64,000 bases of DNA from Methylobacterium sp. CB376. GTDB taxonomy: Bacteria > Pseudomonadota > Alphaproteobacteria > Rhizobiales > Beijerinckiaceae. Below the pieces are notes generated by a model. That model searched no databases. It was not told where the DNA came from and saw nothing but the letters and a program-made list of their open reading frames with translations. The stretch lies in the NCBI RefSeq assembly GCF_029714205.1, contig NZ_CP121648.1, positions 5,954,501 to 6,018,500 of the forward strand, in the 5' to 3' direction. Position numbers and translations under genes: made by a program. Every line of letters starts with the position of its first letter. Position 1 is the first letter of the stretch. Below, one piece after another: positions 8,443-16,680 of the stretch.

Positions 8443-9966
8443 CCCGTCGAGCCCCGCGAGGAAGCGCGCGGCATCGGCCAGGATCTCCCGGCGGCGGGAG
8501 GCGGGCATCCGCGCGAGGGTGCGGTAGGGCATGGCGAGGCGCGGGTTGCCCGAGAGCCGCTCCGCGTGGGTGATCAGGAAGGCCCAGTAGAGGTAGTTGA
8601 AGGGGCAGGCCCGCGTCCCGCTCTTCAGCCGCACGTCGTACGCGCAGGCGCGGCAGTAATCCGACATGCGGTCGATGTAGGCGCCGGAGGCCGCGTAGGG
8701 CTTGGAGGCGAGCAGGCCCCCGTCCGCCCACAGCGCCATGCCGTGGACGTTCGGGAGTTCCACCCACTCGTAGGCATCCGCGTAGACGACCAGGAACCAC
8801 TCCTCCAGCGCGGCGGGCCGGATCCCGGCGAGGAGGGCGAAGTTGCCGAGCACCATCAGGCGCTGGATGTGGTGGGCGTGGGCGTGGGCCCGCGTCGCCG
8901 CGACGCTGTCGGCGAGGCAGCGCATCGCCGTCTCGCCCGACCAGTAGAACCAGGGCAGGTCGCGCGCCGCCCCGAGGGCGTTGGTGGCCGCGTAATCCGG
9001 CATCCTCGCCCAGTAGAGGCCGCGCACGTATTCCCGCCAGCCGAGGATCTGGCGGATGAAGCCCTCGACCGCGTTGAGGGGCGCGCGCCCCTCCGCGTGG
9101 GCGCGCTCCGCCGCCCGGCAGACCTCCTCGGCGTCGAGGAGGCCGAGATTGAGGGCGGGCGCGAGCAGCGCGTGGTAGAGGAAGGGGGCGCCCGCCCGCA
9201 TCGCGTCCTGGTAGTCGCCGAAGGCGGGCAGGCACTCGTCCAGGAAGTGGCGCAGGGCCGCCAGGGCCTGCTCCCGCGTCACCGGCCAGCCGAACCCGTC
9301 GAGATCGCCGAAATGCCCGGGGAAGCGCCGGGCCACGAGGGCGATCACCTCCCGGGTGACCGCGTCGGGCGGGAAGCGCAGGCGCGCGGGGAGGCGGTGA
9401 TCGGCCGGAAGCTTGCGGCGGTTCTCCTGGTCGAAGTTCCAGCGCCCGCCGACCGGGGCGCCGTCCCGCATCAGGAAGCCGGTCCGGCGGCGCATCGCCC
9501 GGTAGAAGGTCTCCATGCGCAGGCTCGCGCGCCCCTCCGCCCAGCGCGCGAAGGCCTCGCGCGGGCAGAGGAAGCGGATGTCGGCGCGGATCTCGACCGG
9601 AACGCCGAGCGTCTCCGACCAATCCCGCATCATCGCGAGCACCCGCCACTCGCCGGGCTCGGTCACCACCACCCGGTCGGGCCGGTGGCGGGCGACCGCG
9701 CGGGCGAGTTCCCCACCGAAGGAGCCGGTATTGCCCGCATCCTCCAGCGCCACGTAGTCGACCGCGACGCCGCGCGCCCTCAGCTCCGCCGCGAAGTGGC
9801 GCATGGCCGAGAGGACGAGCGCGATCTTCTGCTTGTGGTGACGGACATAGGTCGCCTCCTCGGCGACTTCGGCCATCAGCACCACGTCGCGGGCCGGGTC
9901 AAGGTCGGTCAGGCCGGCGAGGCGCGGGTGGAGCTGGTCGCCCAGCACGAAGCGCAGCGTCCGCAC
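8365..9966 (-). CDS. phrB: Cryptochrome/photolyase, FeS-BCP (PhrB) class
   Basis: Photolyase of the iron-sulfur bacterial cryptochrome/photolyase group (533 residues, typical about 510), whose characterised members repair (6-4) photoproducts using FAD, a lumazine antenna and a [4Fe-4S] cluster. The N-terminal alpha/beta domain starts LRFVLGDQLHPRL; the FAD domain holds FIRQILGWREYVRG and RAHAHHIQRLMVLGNF. Four Cys suited to the cluster occur in MRCLADS, YCRACAYD and TRACPFNYLYW. The GTG start at 9966 lies 6 bp after the SDR stop, so the two form an operon. The C-terminal 25 residues extend into the convergent bcsS gene. Confidence 0.88.
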   Translation of the reverse strand: MRTLRFVLGDQLHPRLAGLTDLDPARDVVLMAEVAEEATYVRHHKQKIALVLSAMRHFAAELRARGVAVDYVALEDAGNTGSFGGELARAVARHRPDRVVVTEPGEWRVLAMMRDWSETLGVPVEIRADIRFLCPREAFARWAEGRASLRMETFYRAMRRRTGFLMRDGAPVGGRWNFDQENRRKLPADHRLPARLRFPPDAVTREVIALVARRFPGHFGDLDGFGWPVTREQALAALRHFLDECLPAFGDYQDAMRAGAPFLYHALLAPALNLGLLDAEEVCRAAERAHAEGRAPLNAVEGFIRQILGWREYVRGLYWARMPDYAATNALGAARDLPWFYWSGETAMRCLADSVAATRAHAHAHHIQRLMVLGNFALLAGIRPAALEEWFLVVYADAYEWVELPNVHGMALWADGGLLASKPYAASGAYIDRMSDYCRACAYDVRLKSGTRACPFNYLYWAFLITHAERLSGNPRLAMPYRTLARMPASRRREILADAARFLAGLDGSEGQPQAGRQEEAGTPDLFLVEPSG

Positions 9967-9972
9967 GGCGCC

Positions 9973-10719
9973 TCAGCCCCTGGTGCGGACGCGCGAGCGC
10001 CCGCCATCGACGCCGATCACCTGGCCGGTGATCCAGCCGGCCTCCTCGCCGACCAGGAAGGCCGCGAGGCCGCCCGCATCCTCGGGCCGGCCGAGGCGCT
10101 GGAGCGCGTGCATGCCGGCGATGCCGTTCGCCACCGTCTCGTTGGCGGTGAGCGGCGCGGCGAGCGGCGTGCGGGTGAGGGAGGGGGCGACGACGTTCAC
10201 GCGCACGCTCGGGGCAAGTTCGGCCGCGAGCGCGCGGGCGAGTCCCTCGACGGCGCCCTTGGCCATCGCCACGCTGGCATGGGCGGAAAAGCCCTGGGCG
10301 ACCGCGACCGTGGAGAACAGCACGACCCCGCTCGTGCCCGTCCCGGCCCCCTCCCGCAGCGCGGGCGCGGCGGCCTGCACGGCCAGGAAGGCGCCGAGCG
10401 CGTTGAGGCGGAAATCGGCCTCGATCTCCTCCGCCCGCAGCCGCGCGACCGGCCGCAGGGTGATGCTGCCGACCGCGTAGACGAGGCCGCCGAGCGCGTC
10501 CCCGGCCTGCGCGGCGGCGCGCGCGGCGGTGGCCGGGTCGGTGACGTCGCCCGCCGTCACGGTCGTGTCGCCGAGTTCGGCGGCGGCCGCCGCGAGCCGG
10601 CCCGCGTCGCGGGCGACGAGGTGGAGGGGCCGGCCGCGCGCCCGCAGCGCCCGGGCCGCGGCGAGGCCGATCCCGCCCGTGCCGCCGAAGATCAGAACCC
10701 GTGCCGCCCCGCCCGTCAT
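9973..10719 (-). CDS. SDR-family oxidoreductase lacking the catalytic Tyr
   Basis: Short-chain dehydrogenase/reductase fold, 248 residues. The cofactor loop GGTGGIG lies near residues 12-18 and the C terminus has the usual GWITGQVIGVDGG. The active-site helix reads HASVAMAKGAVEGL: the Lys is present, but the position four residues before it, normally Tyr, is Val. Ordinary SDR catalysis is therefore doubtful. It is the first gene of an operon with the FeS photolyase 6 bp downstream, so a role linked to the photolyase is inferred from position only. The substrate is unknown. Confidence 0.8.
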   Translation of the reverse strand: MTGGAARVLIFGGTGGIGLAAARALRARGRPLHLVARDAGRLAAAAAELGDTTVTAGDVTDPATAARAAAQAGDALGGLVYAVGSITLRPVARLRAEEIEADFRLNALGAFLAVQAAAPALREGAGTGTSGVVLFSTVAVAQGFSAHASVAMAKGAVEGLARALAAELAPSVRVNVVAPSLTRTPLAAPLTANETVANGIAGMHALQRLGRPEDAGGLAAFLVGEEAGWITGQVIGVDGGRSRVRTRG

Positions 10720-10862
10720 GCCGCCCCCCTTTGCCGCGCGCCTCGCCGCTCGCCTTGCGGCTCCCCTTGGCCCGCGTCCGGCGCTAGGTATGGCGGGACG
10801 GGCTCGGGTCAGCCGAGCTGAACTGCCGCAGGGGCCGGCGGCGATCCGGGGGAGCCAGGGGC

Positions 10863-11729
10863 ATGAAGTTCGCCTTCGCGGGGATCGACTTTCTCGGCGG
10901 CGTCTTCGAGGCCCTGGCGGGGGCCGGCTGGCAGCCGATCAAGCTCTTCACCCGGCCCTGCGACGGCATCTACGACTTCAACGACAGCGTGGTGACGCTG
11001 GCGCGCCGCCACCGGGTGCCGATCCAGCTCTCGCGGGTGCGGCCGGCGGATCTCGACGCGCTGACCCAGGAGCACGGCCGCGACTGGGCGCTCGTCGTCG
11101 CGGGCTATCCCTGGCTGATCACCGGCTGGCCGGGCCGGGTGCGCTACGCGCTCAACTTCCACCCCTCGCCGCTGCCGACCGGCCGCGGCCCCTACCCGCT
11201 GTTCAAGGCGATCCTCGATTCCTACGAGACCTGGGGCGTCACCGCCCACGTCCTCGCCGAGGAGGGGTTCGACACCGGCGACATCCTCGCCCAGGAGCTC
11301 TTCCCGCTCTCGCCCGGCGAGACCCACGAGACGCTGCTCGCCCGCTGCCAGATCGCCGCGATGCGGCTGGCCGCCGGACCGATCGCCCGCGACCTGCCCG
11401 CCCGCTGGCGGGCCCCGGAGCCGCAGGGCGACGGCTCCTACTGGCCGCGGGTGACGGATGCGGACCGCACCCTCGATTTCCGCCAGCCCGTCGCCGCGGT
11501 GCTGCGCAAGGTGCGGGCCTTCGGGACGATCGAGACCGTGGCGCGGCTCAACGACGCCCGGGTCTTCGTGGCGGCGGCCGACGGCTGGGTCGAGCCGCAC
11601 CGCTACGCGCCGGGCGCGATCGTGCACCGCCACCGCCGCCACGTGCTGGTGGCCGCCCGGGACGGCTTCGTGCAGATCACCCGCTGGAGCACGCTGCCGC
11701 TGGCGGAGGCCGGCCAGACCGGCCGCTGA
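10863..11729 (+). CDS. Formyltransferase-family protein (methionyl-tRNA formyltransferase-like)
   Basis: A 288-residue protein of the formyltransferase superfamily, which transfers formyl from 10-formyl-tetrahydrofolate. The catalytic region NFHPSPLPTGRGPYP (about residues 98-112) keeps the superfamily Asn and HPS; GVTAHVLAEEGFDTGDIL supplies the second conserved block with the Asp. A C-terminal domain from about residue 205 resembles Fmt-C. It lacks the usual Fmt features and is not beside def, so it is probably not the housekeeping Fmt; sugar-amine or other formylation is possible. It is divergent from the SDR-photolyase operon; the DUF2256 gene follows by 12 bp. Confidence 0.75.
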   Translation: MKFAFAGIDFLGGVFEALAGAGWQPIKLFTRPCDGIYDFNDSVVTLARRHRVPIQLSRVRPADLDALTQEHGRDWALVVAGYPWLITGWPGRVRYALNFHPSPLPTGRGPYPLFKAILDSYETWGVTAHVLAEEGFDTGDILAQELFPLSPGETHETLLARCQIAAMRLAAGPIARDLPARWRAPEPQGDGSYWPRVTDADRTLDFRQPVAAVLRKVRAFGTIETVARLNDARVFVAAADGWVEPHRYAPGAIVHRHRRHVLVAARDGFVQITRWSTLPLAEAGQTGR

Positions 11730-11741
11730 GCCGTGCCGCCG

Positions 11742-11903
11742 ATGCGCCGCAAGGGCGACCTGCCCGAGAAGATCTGCGCCCAATGCGGCCGGCCCTTCGC
11801 GTGGCGGCGCAAGTGGGAGCGGGTCTGGGAGGAGGTGCGCTACTGCTCGGATCGCTGCCGCCGGGAGGCGAAGCGGGGCGGGGCGGGGCGGAGCCGGTCC
11901 TGA
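11742..11903 (+). CDS. DUF2256 zinc-ribbon protein
   Basis: A 53-residue protein of the DUF2256 family: [19 protein letters not shown], then [20 protein letters not shown]. The four Cys (CAQC and CSDRC) form a probable zinc ribbon. The family recurs next to cryptochrome/photolyase genes in proteobacteria and cyanobacteria, and here the photolyase-SDR operon lies just upstream and divergent. The function is unknown. An in-frame GTG at 11733 is an alternative start. It lies 12 bp after the formyltransferase stop, so it is probably co-transcribed. Confidence 0.85.
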   Translation: MRRKGDLPEKICAQCGRPFAWRRKWERVWEEVRYCSDRCRREAKRGGAGRSRS

Positions 11904-11914
11904 GCCGTCATCCG

Positions 11915-12045
11915 CCATCCGGTTGATGGCTTCGCCATCTCCGATTTCGGCCATGCGGATGTCGGCGTCGCTCAGGCGCCGCGCTCAGGCGCCGCGCGGG
12001 CTCGTGATCCGGGACCCGCTTTGATCAAGCGGATCCCGTATCAGG
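11915..12045. repeat. Dispersed intergenic repeat family A, copy 2 (inverted)
   Basis: Between the convergent DUF2256 and GGDEF-EAL genes. Read on the minus strand it gives GGGATCCGCTTGATCAAAGC, then CCCGCGCGGCGCCTGAGCG (the GGCGCCTGAGCG part occurs twice), then GACGCCGACATCCGCATGG. The block GCCGACATCCGCATGGCCGA is shared with copy 1. An imperfect hairpin (GGGACCCGCTT / AAGCGGATCCC, 12011-12036) lies just before the GGDEF-EAL stop, and that stop (complement of TCA at 12041) is the end of the element. Confidence 0.75.
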
Positions 12046-14140
12046 CGGCGCGCGACCGCGGCAGGATCCCGCCGGGGCCGGGCGTCGGGCAGAGCTCGCG
12101 CAGGGGCGCCGGCTTGCCGAGCAGGTAGCCCTGGACCAGGCGGCAGCCGAAGCCCCGCAGGCGGTCGAGCTGCTCTTCCGTCTCCACGCCCTCGGCGACG
12201 CATTCCAGGCCGAGATACGTGCAGAGGTGCAGGATCGTCTTCACGATCGCCTCGCCGGTGGGCGTGTCGACGCTCGCCACGAAGCTGCGGTCGATCTTGA
12301 TCCGGTCGAGCCCCAGCCGGTGCACGTAGCCGAGGCTCGAATGGCCGGTGCCGAAATCGTCGAGGGCGATCCGGCTGCCCAGGGCACGGAGCTTGCCGAC
12401 CGAGCGGCCCGCCGCCTCCAGGTCGGCCATCAGCGCCGTCTCGGTCAGCTCGAAGGTCAGGCGGCTCGGCGCGACGCCGCTGCGCAGGATGAGCGCGACG
12501 ATCGCGTCGGTCGCCTCGGGCGAGCTGAGATCGTGCGAGGACAGGTTGAAGGACAGGCCGACCGCTTGCGGCAGGTGGTCGATCTCGCCGAGCGCCTTCT
12601 CCAGGAGCAGGAGCGTCAGCCGGTGAATCAGGCCGCAGCGCTCCGCGACCGGGATGAACCGGCTCGGCGGGACCGCGCCGAGGAGCGGGCTCCGCCAGCG
12701 CGCCAGCGCCTCCACCGTCCGAACCGACCCGGAGGCCAGGTCGTAGACCGGCTGGTAGTGCAGCTCCAGCTCGGCCTCCAGTCCCGCCGCCTGCAGCGCC
12801 GCCTCGACGGCGCGCTCGGCCTGGATCAGGTCGTCCTGCTCCTTCGAGTAGACCGTCACGGCGCCGCGGCGATGCTGCTTGGACTGGTAGAGGGCGTGGT
12901 CGGCGTGGTCGAACAGGGCGGCGCCGTCGCGGTCGGCGGCGCTGGCGAAGGCGACGCCGCAGGAGCAGCCGGGGGACAGGAGGATGTCGCCGGCGCGGAA
13001 CGGCTGCCTCAGCAGGTCCGAGACCTCCCGGCAGAAGGCGGCGACGTCGCGGCCGAGGGCCCGCGCGTCGATCAGGGCGCCGAACTCGTCGCCGCCGAGA
13101 CGGGCCACCCTGACGGCCTTCCCCGCGAGGCTCCCCAGGCGGCGGCCGGTCTCGGCGAGGACGCGGTCGCCGGCCGAATGCCCGTAGCTGTCGTTGATGG
13201 ACTTGAAGTGGTCGAGGTCGAAGATCGCCAGGGCCAGCTCCGCCCGGTCCGGCCCGTCGCGCAGGCCGTCGAGGGCCGCGAAGAAGTAGCGCCGGTTCGG
13301 CAGCCCCGTGAGGCTGTCGGTGTGGGCGAGGCGGAAATTCTCCTCGGCCAGGAGCCGCATCTCCTCCTGCTTGCGGATCAGGGCGGCCTGGGAATGGATC
13401 AGCTTCAGGAACGAGTCGTAGTTGGCGCGCAGCACGCGCACCATCACCATCACCACGAAAGCGAGGTTGAGCGAGATGGCGCCGAAGACCGCGTTGCCGG
13501 TCGTGAGGTAGTGCGCCAGGAAGACCGCGGTGACGATCGCGGTGACGAGGAGGGCGCATGCCGGCAGGTGCATCAGGCAGAAGATGCAGGCGATGACCGT
13601 GATGGCCACGAAGAGCGCGACGTGGCCGCGCTCGAAGGGGCCGCCGTAGCCGTCGAGCATGACGGCCCAGACCACGAAGGCGAGGGACAGGAAGGCGGTG
13701 AGAACGACCGTCCGGCGCATGCGGGCCGCCGCCTCGGCCGCGTCGACCCGCCCGGCGTCGAGCCGGTACCAGTGGATGCCGCGGCCGATGCAGATCGGGA
13801 CCAGGAGGGCGAGCACCCCGACCGTCAGCCAGGGCGGCGCCAGCCGCGCATGCGTGAAGGCGACGGCGACGGCGTTCGCCGTCAGGCAGGCGTAGAGCGC
13901 GGGGATCTGCTTCTTGATCTCGGCGAATTGCGCGACGCGGATGCGGTCCCGGAGCGGGTCGGCCGCCTCGGCGCCGAGCCCGCGCGCCCGCAGGGCGTCG
14001 CCGGCGCCCCGCGCGAGGGCCGACCATGCCGCGGCCAGAAGGGACCGCATCGGGCCCGGCCCCCGCGGGCCGGTCGGATGACCGGGGACGTCGTGCGGCG
14101 CCGATGCGTCCCCGGGTTCCGCGGACCTCAGATCGGGCAT
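12041..14140 (-). CDS. Membrane-bound GGDEF-EAL cyclic-di-GMP protein
   Basis: A 699-residue bifunctional c-di-GMP protein. Residues about 83-235 hold roughly six membrane helices (sensor domain not recognised). The diguanylate cyclase domain follows with DSLTGLPNRR at 275-284 and an intact GGDEF at 349-353; no RxxD inhibitory site is seen upstream. The phosphodiesterase domain has EAL at 477-479, LTFELTETALM, ALDDFGTGHSS, KIDRSFV and EGVET, so all metal and catalytic residues appear intact. Both activities are therefore possible. The ATG at 14140 is used; Met31 is an alternative start. The stop falls at the edge of repeat copy A2. Confidence 0.9.
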   Translation of the reverse strand: MPDLRSAEPGDASAPHDVPGHPTGPRGPGPMRSLLAAAWSALARGAGDALRARGLGAEAADPLRDRIRVAQFAEIKKQIPALYACLTANAVAVAFTHARLAPPWLTVGVLALLVPICIGRGIHWYRLDAGRVDAAEAAARMRRTVVLTAFLSLAFVVWAVMLDGYGGPFERGHVALFVAITVIACIFCLMHLPACALLVTAIVTAVFLAHYLTTGNAVFGAISLNLAFVVMVMVRVLRANYDSFLKLIHSQAALIRKQEEMRLLAEENFRLAHTDSLTGLPNRRYFFAALDGLRDGPDRAELALAIFDLDHFKSINDSYGHSAGDRVLAETGRRLGSLAGKAVRVARLGGDEFGALIDARALGRDVAAFCREVSDLLRQPFRAGDILLSPGCSCGVAFASAADRDGAALFDHADHALYQSKQHRRGAVTVYSKEQDDLIQAERAVEAALQAAGLEAELELHYQPVYDLASGSVRTVEALARWRSPLLGAVPPSRFIPVAERCGLIHRLTLLLLEKALGEIDHLPQAVGLSFNLSSHDLSSPEATDAIVALILRSGVAPSRLTFELTETALMADLEAAGRSVGKLRALGSRIALDDFGTGHSSLGYVHRLGLDRIKIDRSFVASVDTPTGEAIVKTILHLCTYLGLECVAEGVETEEQLDRLRGFGCRLVQGYLLGKPAPLRELCPTPGPGGILPRSRAA

Positions 14141-14203
14141 GCGCCATTCCCCAACGTCGAAGCACCCGGATCGCGATTCACGCCCCGGTGCCGCGAGTGC
14201 AGC

Positions 14204-14260
14204 CTAGAAACCGAAGATGCTCGTCGTCGAGCTTTGCCGATCAATTCCTAAGGCTTGCAT
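14204..14260 (-). CDS. Possible 18-residue leader peptide upstream of GGDEF-EAL gene
   Basis: An 18-codon frame reading MQALGIDRQSSTTSIFGF and ending 63 bp before the GGDEF-EAL start. It is preceded by CGGAGGATT directly before the ATG, a strong Shine-Dalgarno although closely spaced. It contains no run of one amino acid typical of attenuators. It may be a short upstream frame controlling the downstream gene, or chance. Confidence 0.3.
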   Translation of the reverse strand: MQALGIDRQSSTTSIFGF

Positions 14261-14358
14261 AATCCTCCGGCTCGGCACTGGGGCGAAGTCAGGACGGCCC
14301 AAGCAAAAGCCGCGGCGGCGGGCGACGGCTGCACGACCGGGATCGGGGCCGGCCCGCC

Positions 14359-15528
14359 TCAGCCCCGCCGGAGGGCCAGGGCCGCCAGGCTGGCCGCCGC
14401 GAGCAGGGTCACGGCGACCGGCGTCGCGGTGCCGTCGTGCCACGCCGCGACCGAGACCGTGAACGCGGCCCCGAGGGTCATCTGCAGGAAGCCGTAGAGG
14501 CTCGACGCGGCCCCGGCGGCGTGCGGGTCGACATTCATCAGCCCCGCCACGGCGTTCGGGCCGAGGAGCCCGATCCCGACCGCGTAGAGGACGAGGGGCA
14601 GGATCAGGGTCGCCACGCCGAGCGCGCCGCCGCGATCGACGGCGAGCAGCGCCAGCGCCCCGGCGAAGCACAGGCCGTTGCCGAGGCGCGCGGCGCGCCG
14701 GATCGGCATCCGCCCGGCGAGGCGGCCGGCGATCCACGCCCCCGCCACCATGCCGGCGACGACGAGCAGGCAGTCGAACCCGACCTGCTGCGGCGTCCGG
14801 CCCAGCCGCTCGCCGAGCAGGAAGGGCGCCACCGCCAGGAAGGCGTAGAGGCTCGTCCCCGCGCAGGCGCCCGCCACCACGTAGGCGCGGTAGACCGGCG
14901 CCCCGAGGAGGCGCAGGTAGGAGGCGGCGACGGCCGAGAGGCCCGGCAGGGCGACCGGGTGCCGGTTCGTCTCCGGCAGGCCGCGCAGCACGAGGGCGCC
15001 GAGGACGGCGACCAGGGCGGCGAGGAGCACGAACACCGCCCGCCAGCCGAGCGCCCCGCCCACGACGCCGCCGATCGCCGGCGCGAGGGCGGGCGTCAGG
15101 GTCATCGCCATGGTGAGGAGCGCGAGCTTGCGCGTGGCGTCCTCCGCGGTCGAGACGTCGCGCACCATGGCGCGGCCGAGCACGAGGGCGCCGCAGGCCC
15201 CGAGCGATTGCAGCACCCGCGCCGCCACCAGGACGCCGATGCTGCGCGCCGGGATCGCCAGGAGCAGCCCCGCGAGGTAGAGCGCCATCCCGGCGATCAG
15301 CACCGGGCGGCGGCCGTAGCGGTCGGAGAGGGGGCCGTAGACGAGTTGTCCGCAGGCGAGGCCGACGAGGTAGAGGGTGATCGTCAGCTGCGCCACGACC
15401 GGCGAGGTGCCGAGATCCGCCGCCGCGGCCGGGAGCACCGGCACGAAGATGTGCAGCGCCACGGTCCCGGTCATCGTCACGGCGACGAGCAGCGGCAGCG
15501 AGGCCCGGGCGGGCGCGTCCTTCGTCAC
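14359..15528 (-). CDS. MFS drug/solute exporter, Bcr/CflA type
   Basis: Major facilitator of the Bcr/CflA (DHA1) group, 389 residues with 12 predicted helices. The motif between helices 2 and 3 reads GPLSDRYGRRPVL, and helix 5 has the antiporter motif (LTPALAPAIGGVVGGALGWR). Members export drugs and small metabolites using the proton gradient; the substrate here is unknown. The start is GTG at 15528. It is on the same strand as the GGDEF-EAL gene but separated by 218 bp, so probably independent. Confidence 0.88.
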   Translation of the reverse strand: MTKDAPARASLPLLVAVTMTGTVALHIFVPVLPAAAADLGTSPVVAQLTITLYLVGLACGQLVYGPLSDRYGRRPVLIAGMALYLAGLLLAIPARSIGVLVAARVLQSLGACGALVLGRAMVRDVSTAEDATRKLALLTMAMTLTPALAPAIGGVVGGALGWRAVFVLLAALVAVLGALVLRGLPETNRHPVALPGLSAVAASYLRLLGAPVYRAYVVAGACAGTSLYAFLAVAPFLLGERLGRTPQQVGFDCLLVVAGMVAGAWIAGRLAGRMPIRRAARLGNGLCFAGALALLAVDRGGALGVATLILPLVLYAVGIGLLGPNAVAGLMNVDPHAAGAASSLYGFLQMTLGAAFTVSVAAWHDGTATPVAVTLLAAASLAALALRRG

Positions 15529-15719
15529 GGTCTCGTCGCATCCCCTGGCTGGACGCGAGAGACCCGCGCCGGCGCGCTGGCGCCTCCCTCCGCGGGGAGG
15601 GCCCCGCGCGCGGCGTCGCGCCGCGCCCGCGGCCTCGCCCCGCGGACCGCGAGCTTAAGTCGAGCCGCGCCGGGACTCCCATGCCGGATCGGCATGGCAG
15701 GGTTCCGCCCCGTCCTCCA

Positions 15720-15956
15720 TCAGTTGAGCTTGGGCTCGCCGCTGGCATCGTCCCGGCCGGACTCGCGAAACACCTCCCAGGCGGCGCGGATCAGCGCCTG
15801 GACGGCCGGCCGGCCGGCCACCGCCGGGTCGGGGAGGAACTGCAGGTCGATCGCCGCGGCGGCGGCGCGCAGGATCGCGAGTTCGGCCTGCACGTCGTCG
15901 GAGCGGCGCGCGCCCTCGGGCAGGAGCGGGCGCGCGGAGGGTGAATCGCGGTGCAT
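15720..15956 (-). CDS. Small protein downstream of luxI, unknown function
   Basis: A 78-residue protein, mostly helical in composition (DVQAELAILRAAAAAIDLQF), without membrane segments or a recognised domain. Start ATG at 15956 with AGGA about 7 bases upstream. It begins 39 bp after the luxI stop on the same strand, so it is probably the third gene of a luxR-luxI operon. Small genes next to luxI are known modulators in some proteobacteria, but no sequence similarity to those is claimed here. Confidence 0.55.
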   Translation of the reverse strand: MHRDSPSARPLLPEGARRSDDVQAELAILRAAAAAIDLQFLPDPAVAGRPAVQALIRAAWEVFRESGRDDASGEPKLN

Positions 15957-15995
15957 CGGGGGATTCCTGGCAGGGGCTGGACTGGGGCGAGGGGG

Positions 15996-16601
15996 TCAGG
16001 CGGCGGCCAGGACCGGCCGGTCGGCGCCGCGCACGGCCCAGAGCTGGCGCAGGGTGCGCTCGTCGAAGCCCGCCTCGACGGCGATGATCTCCTCGCCCTC
16101 GATCACCCGCGGCAGGCCGAGCGGGAAGGCGCGGAAGTGGAGCTGGATCAGGCGCAGGAGCCAGGAGGTCGGGTTCTGCGAGATGAAGCGGGAGACGCCC
16201 CGCGGCAGGCCCCACTCGACGATCCCGGTGGTCAGCGCGAGCGCGACCGGGTTCAGGCGCCGGCCGGAGATGCGAGCCCGGTCCGAGACGCAGATCCGGC
16301 CCCATTCCCAGATGTGCGGCGCCGACGGCGCGGGCCCGTCGCACAGCTCGGGCAGGACGGAGGAGAGCAGATAGGGCCGCGTGGTCGGCAGGAGGCGAGA
16401 GTATCCGACAAGATCATCCCCCTGAATGGCAAGAAGATGAACCGCGTGCTCGTCATCGAACTGATCAACCTCCCGTTGATCCGGCCTCCTCAGATCGCTC
16501 CAGCCTTTGTCCTTGACGAAGATGTCGTGGCGGAGCCGGTAGGCCTGCTCCATCTCGGCCGCGTAGAGGTGGATGTTGGTGGCATCGACAACGTGAATCA
16601 T
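15996..16601 (-). CDS. Acyl-homoserine-lactone synthase (LuxI family)
   Basis: LuxI-type synthase, 201 residues, making an N-acyl-homoserine lactone from S-adenosylmethionine and an acyl donor. The invariant residues are present: R24, F28, W34, D46, D49, R69, E99 and R102 (YRLRHDIFVKDKGW, VDQFDDEHA, GYSRLLPT, EWGRICV). The start is placed at the ATG at 16601, where the LuxI N terminus (MIHVVDA) begins; a longer upstream frame lacks family similarity. It lies 79 bp after the luxR gene on the same strand. Acyl chain length cannot be told from sequence. Confidence 0.92.
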   Translation of the reverse strand: MIHVVDATNIHLYAAEMEQAYRLRHDIFVKDKGWSDLRRPDQREVDQFDDEHAVHLLAIQGDDLVGYSRLLPTTRPYLLSSVLPELCDGPAPSAPHIWEWGRICVSDRARISGRRLNPVALALTTGIVEWGLPRGVSRFISQNPTSWLLRLIQLHFRAFPLGLPRVIEGEEIIAVEAGFDERTLRQLWAVRGADRPVLAAA

Positions 16602-16680
16602 CGGGAGGCTCCGGTGGTGCGGAGTCCCTTCTACGCATGGCAGCGGGCCGCCATAGTCCAAGAACTTGTACTTTGGGAAT

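Noticed and set aside
16602..16680. lux box in the luxR-luxI gap (AAGTACAAGTTCTT)
   Set aside because: Only 5 of 7 half-site bases pair, and it is shorter than known lux boxes.
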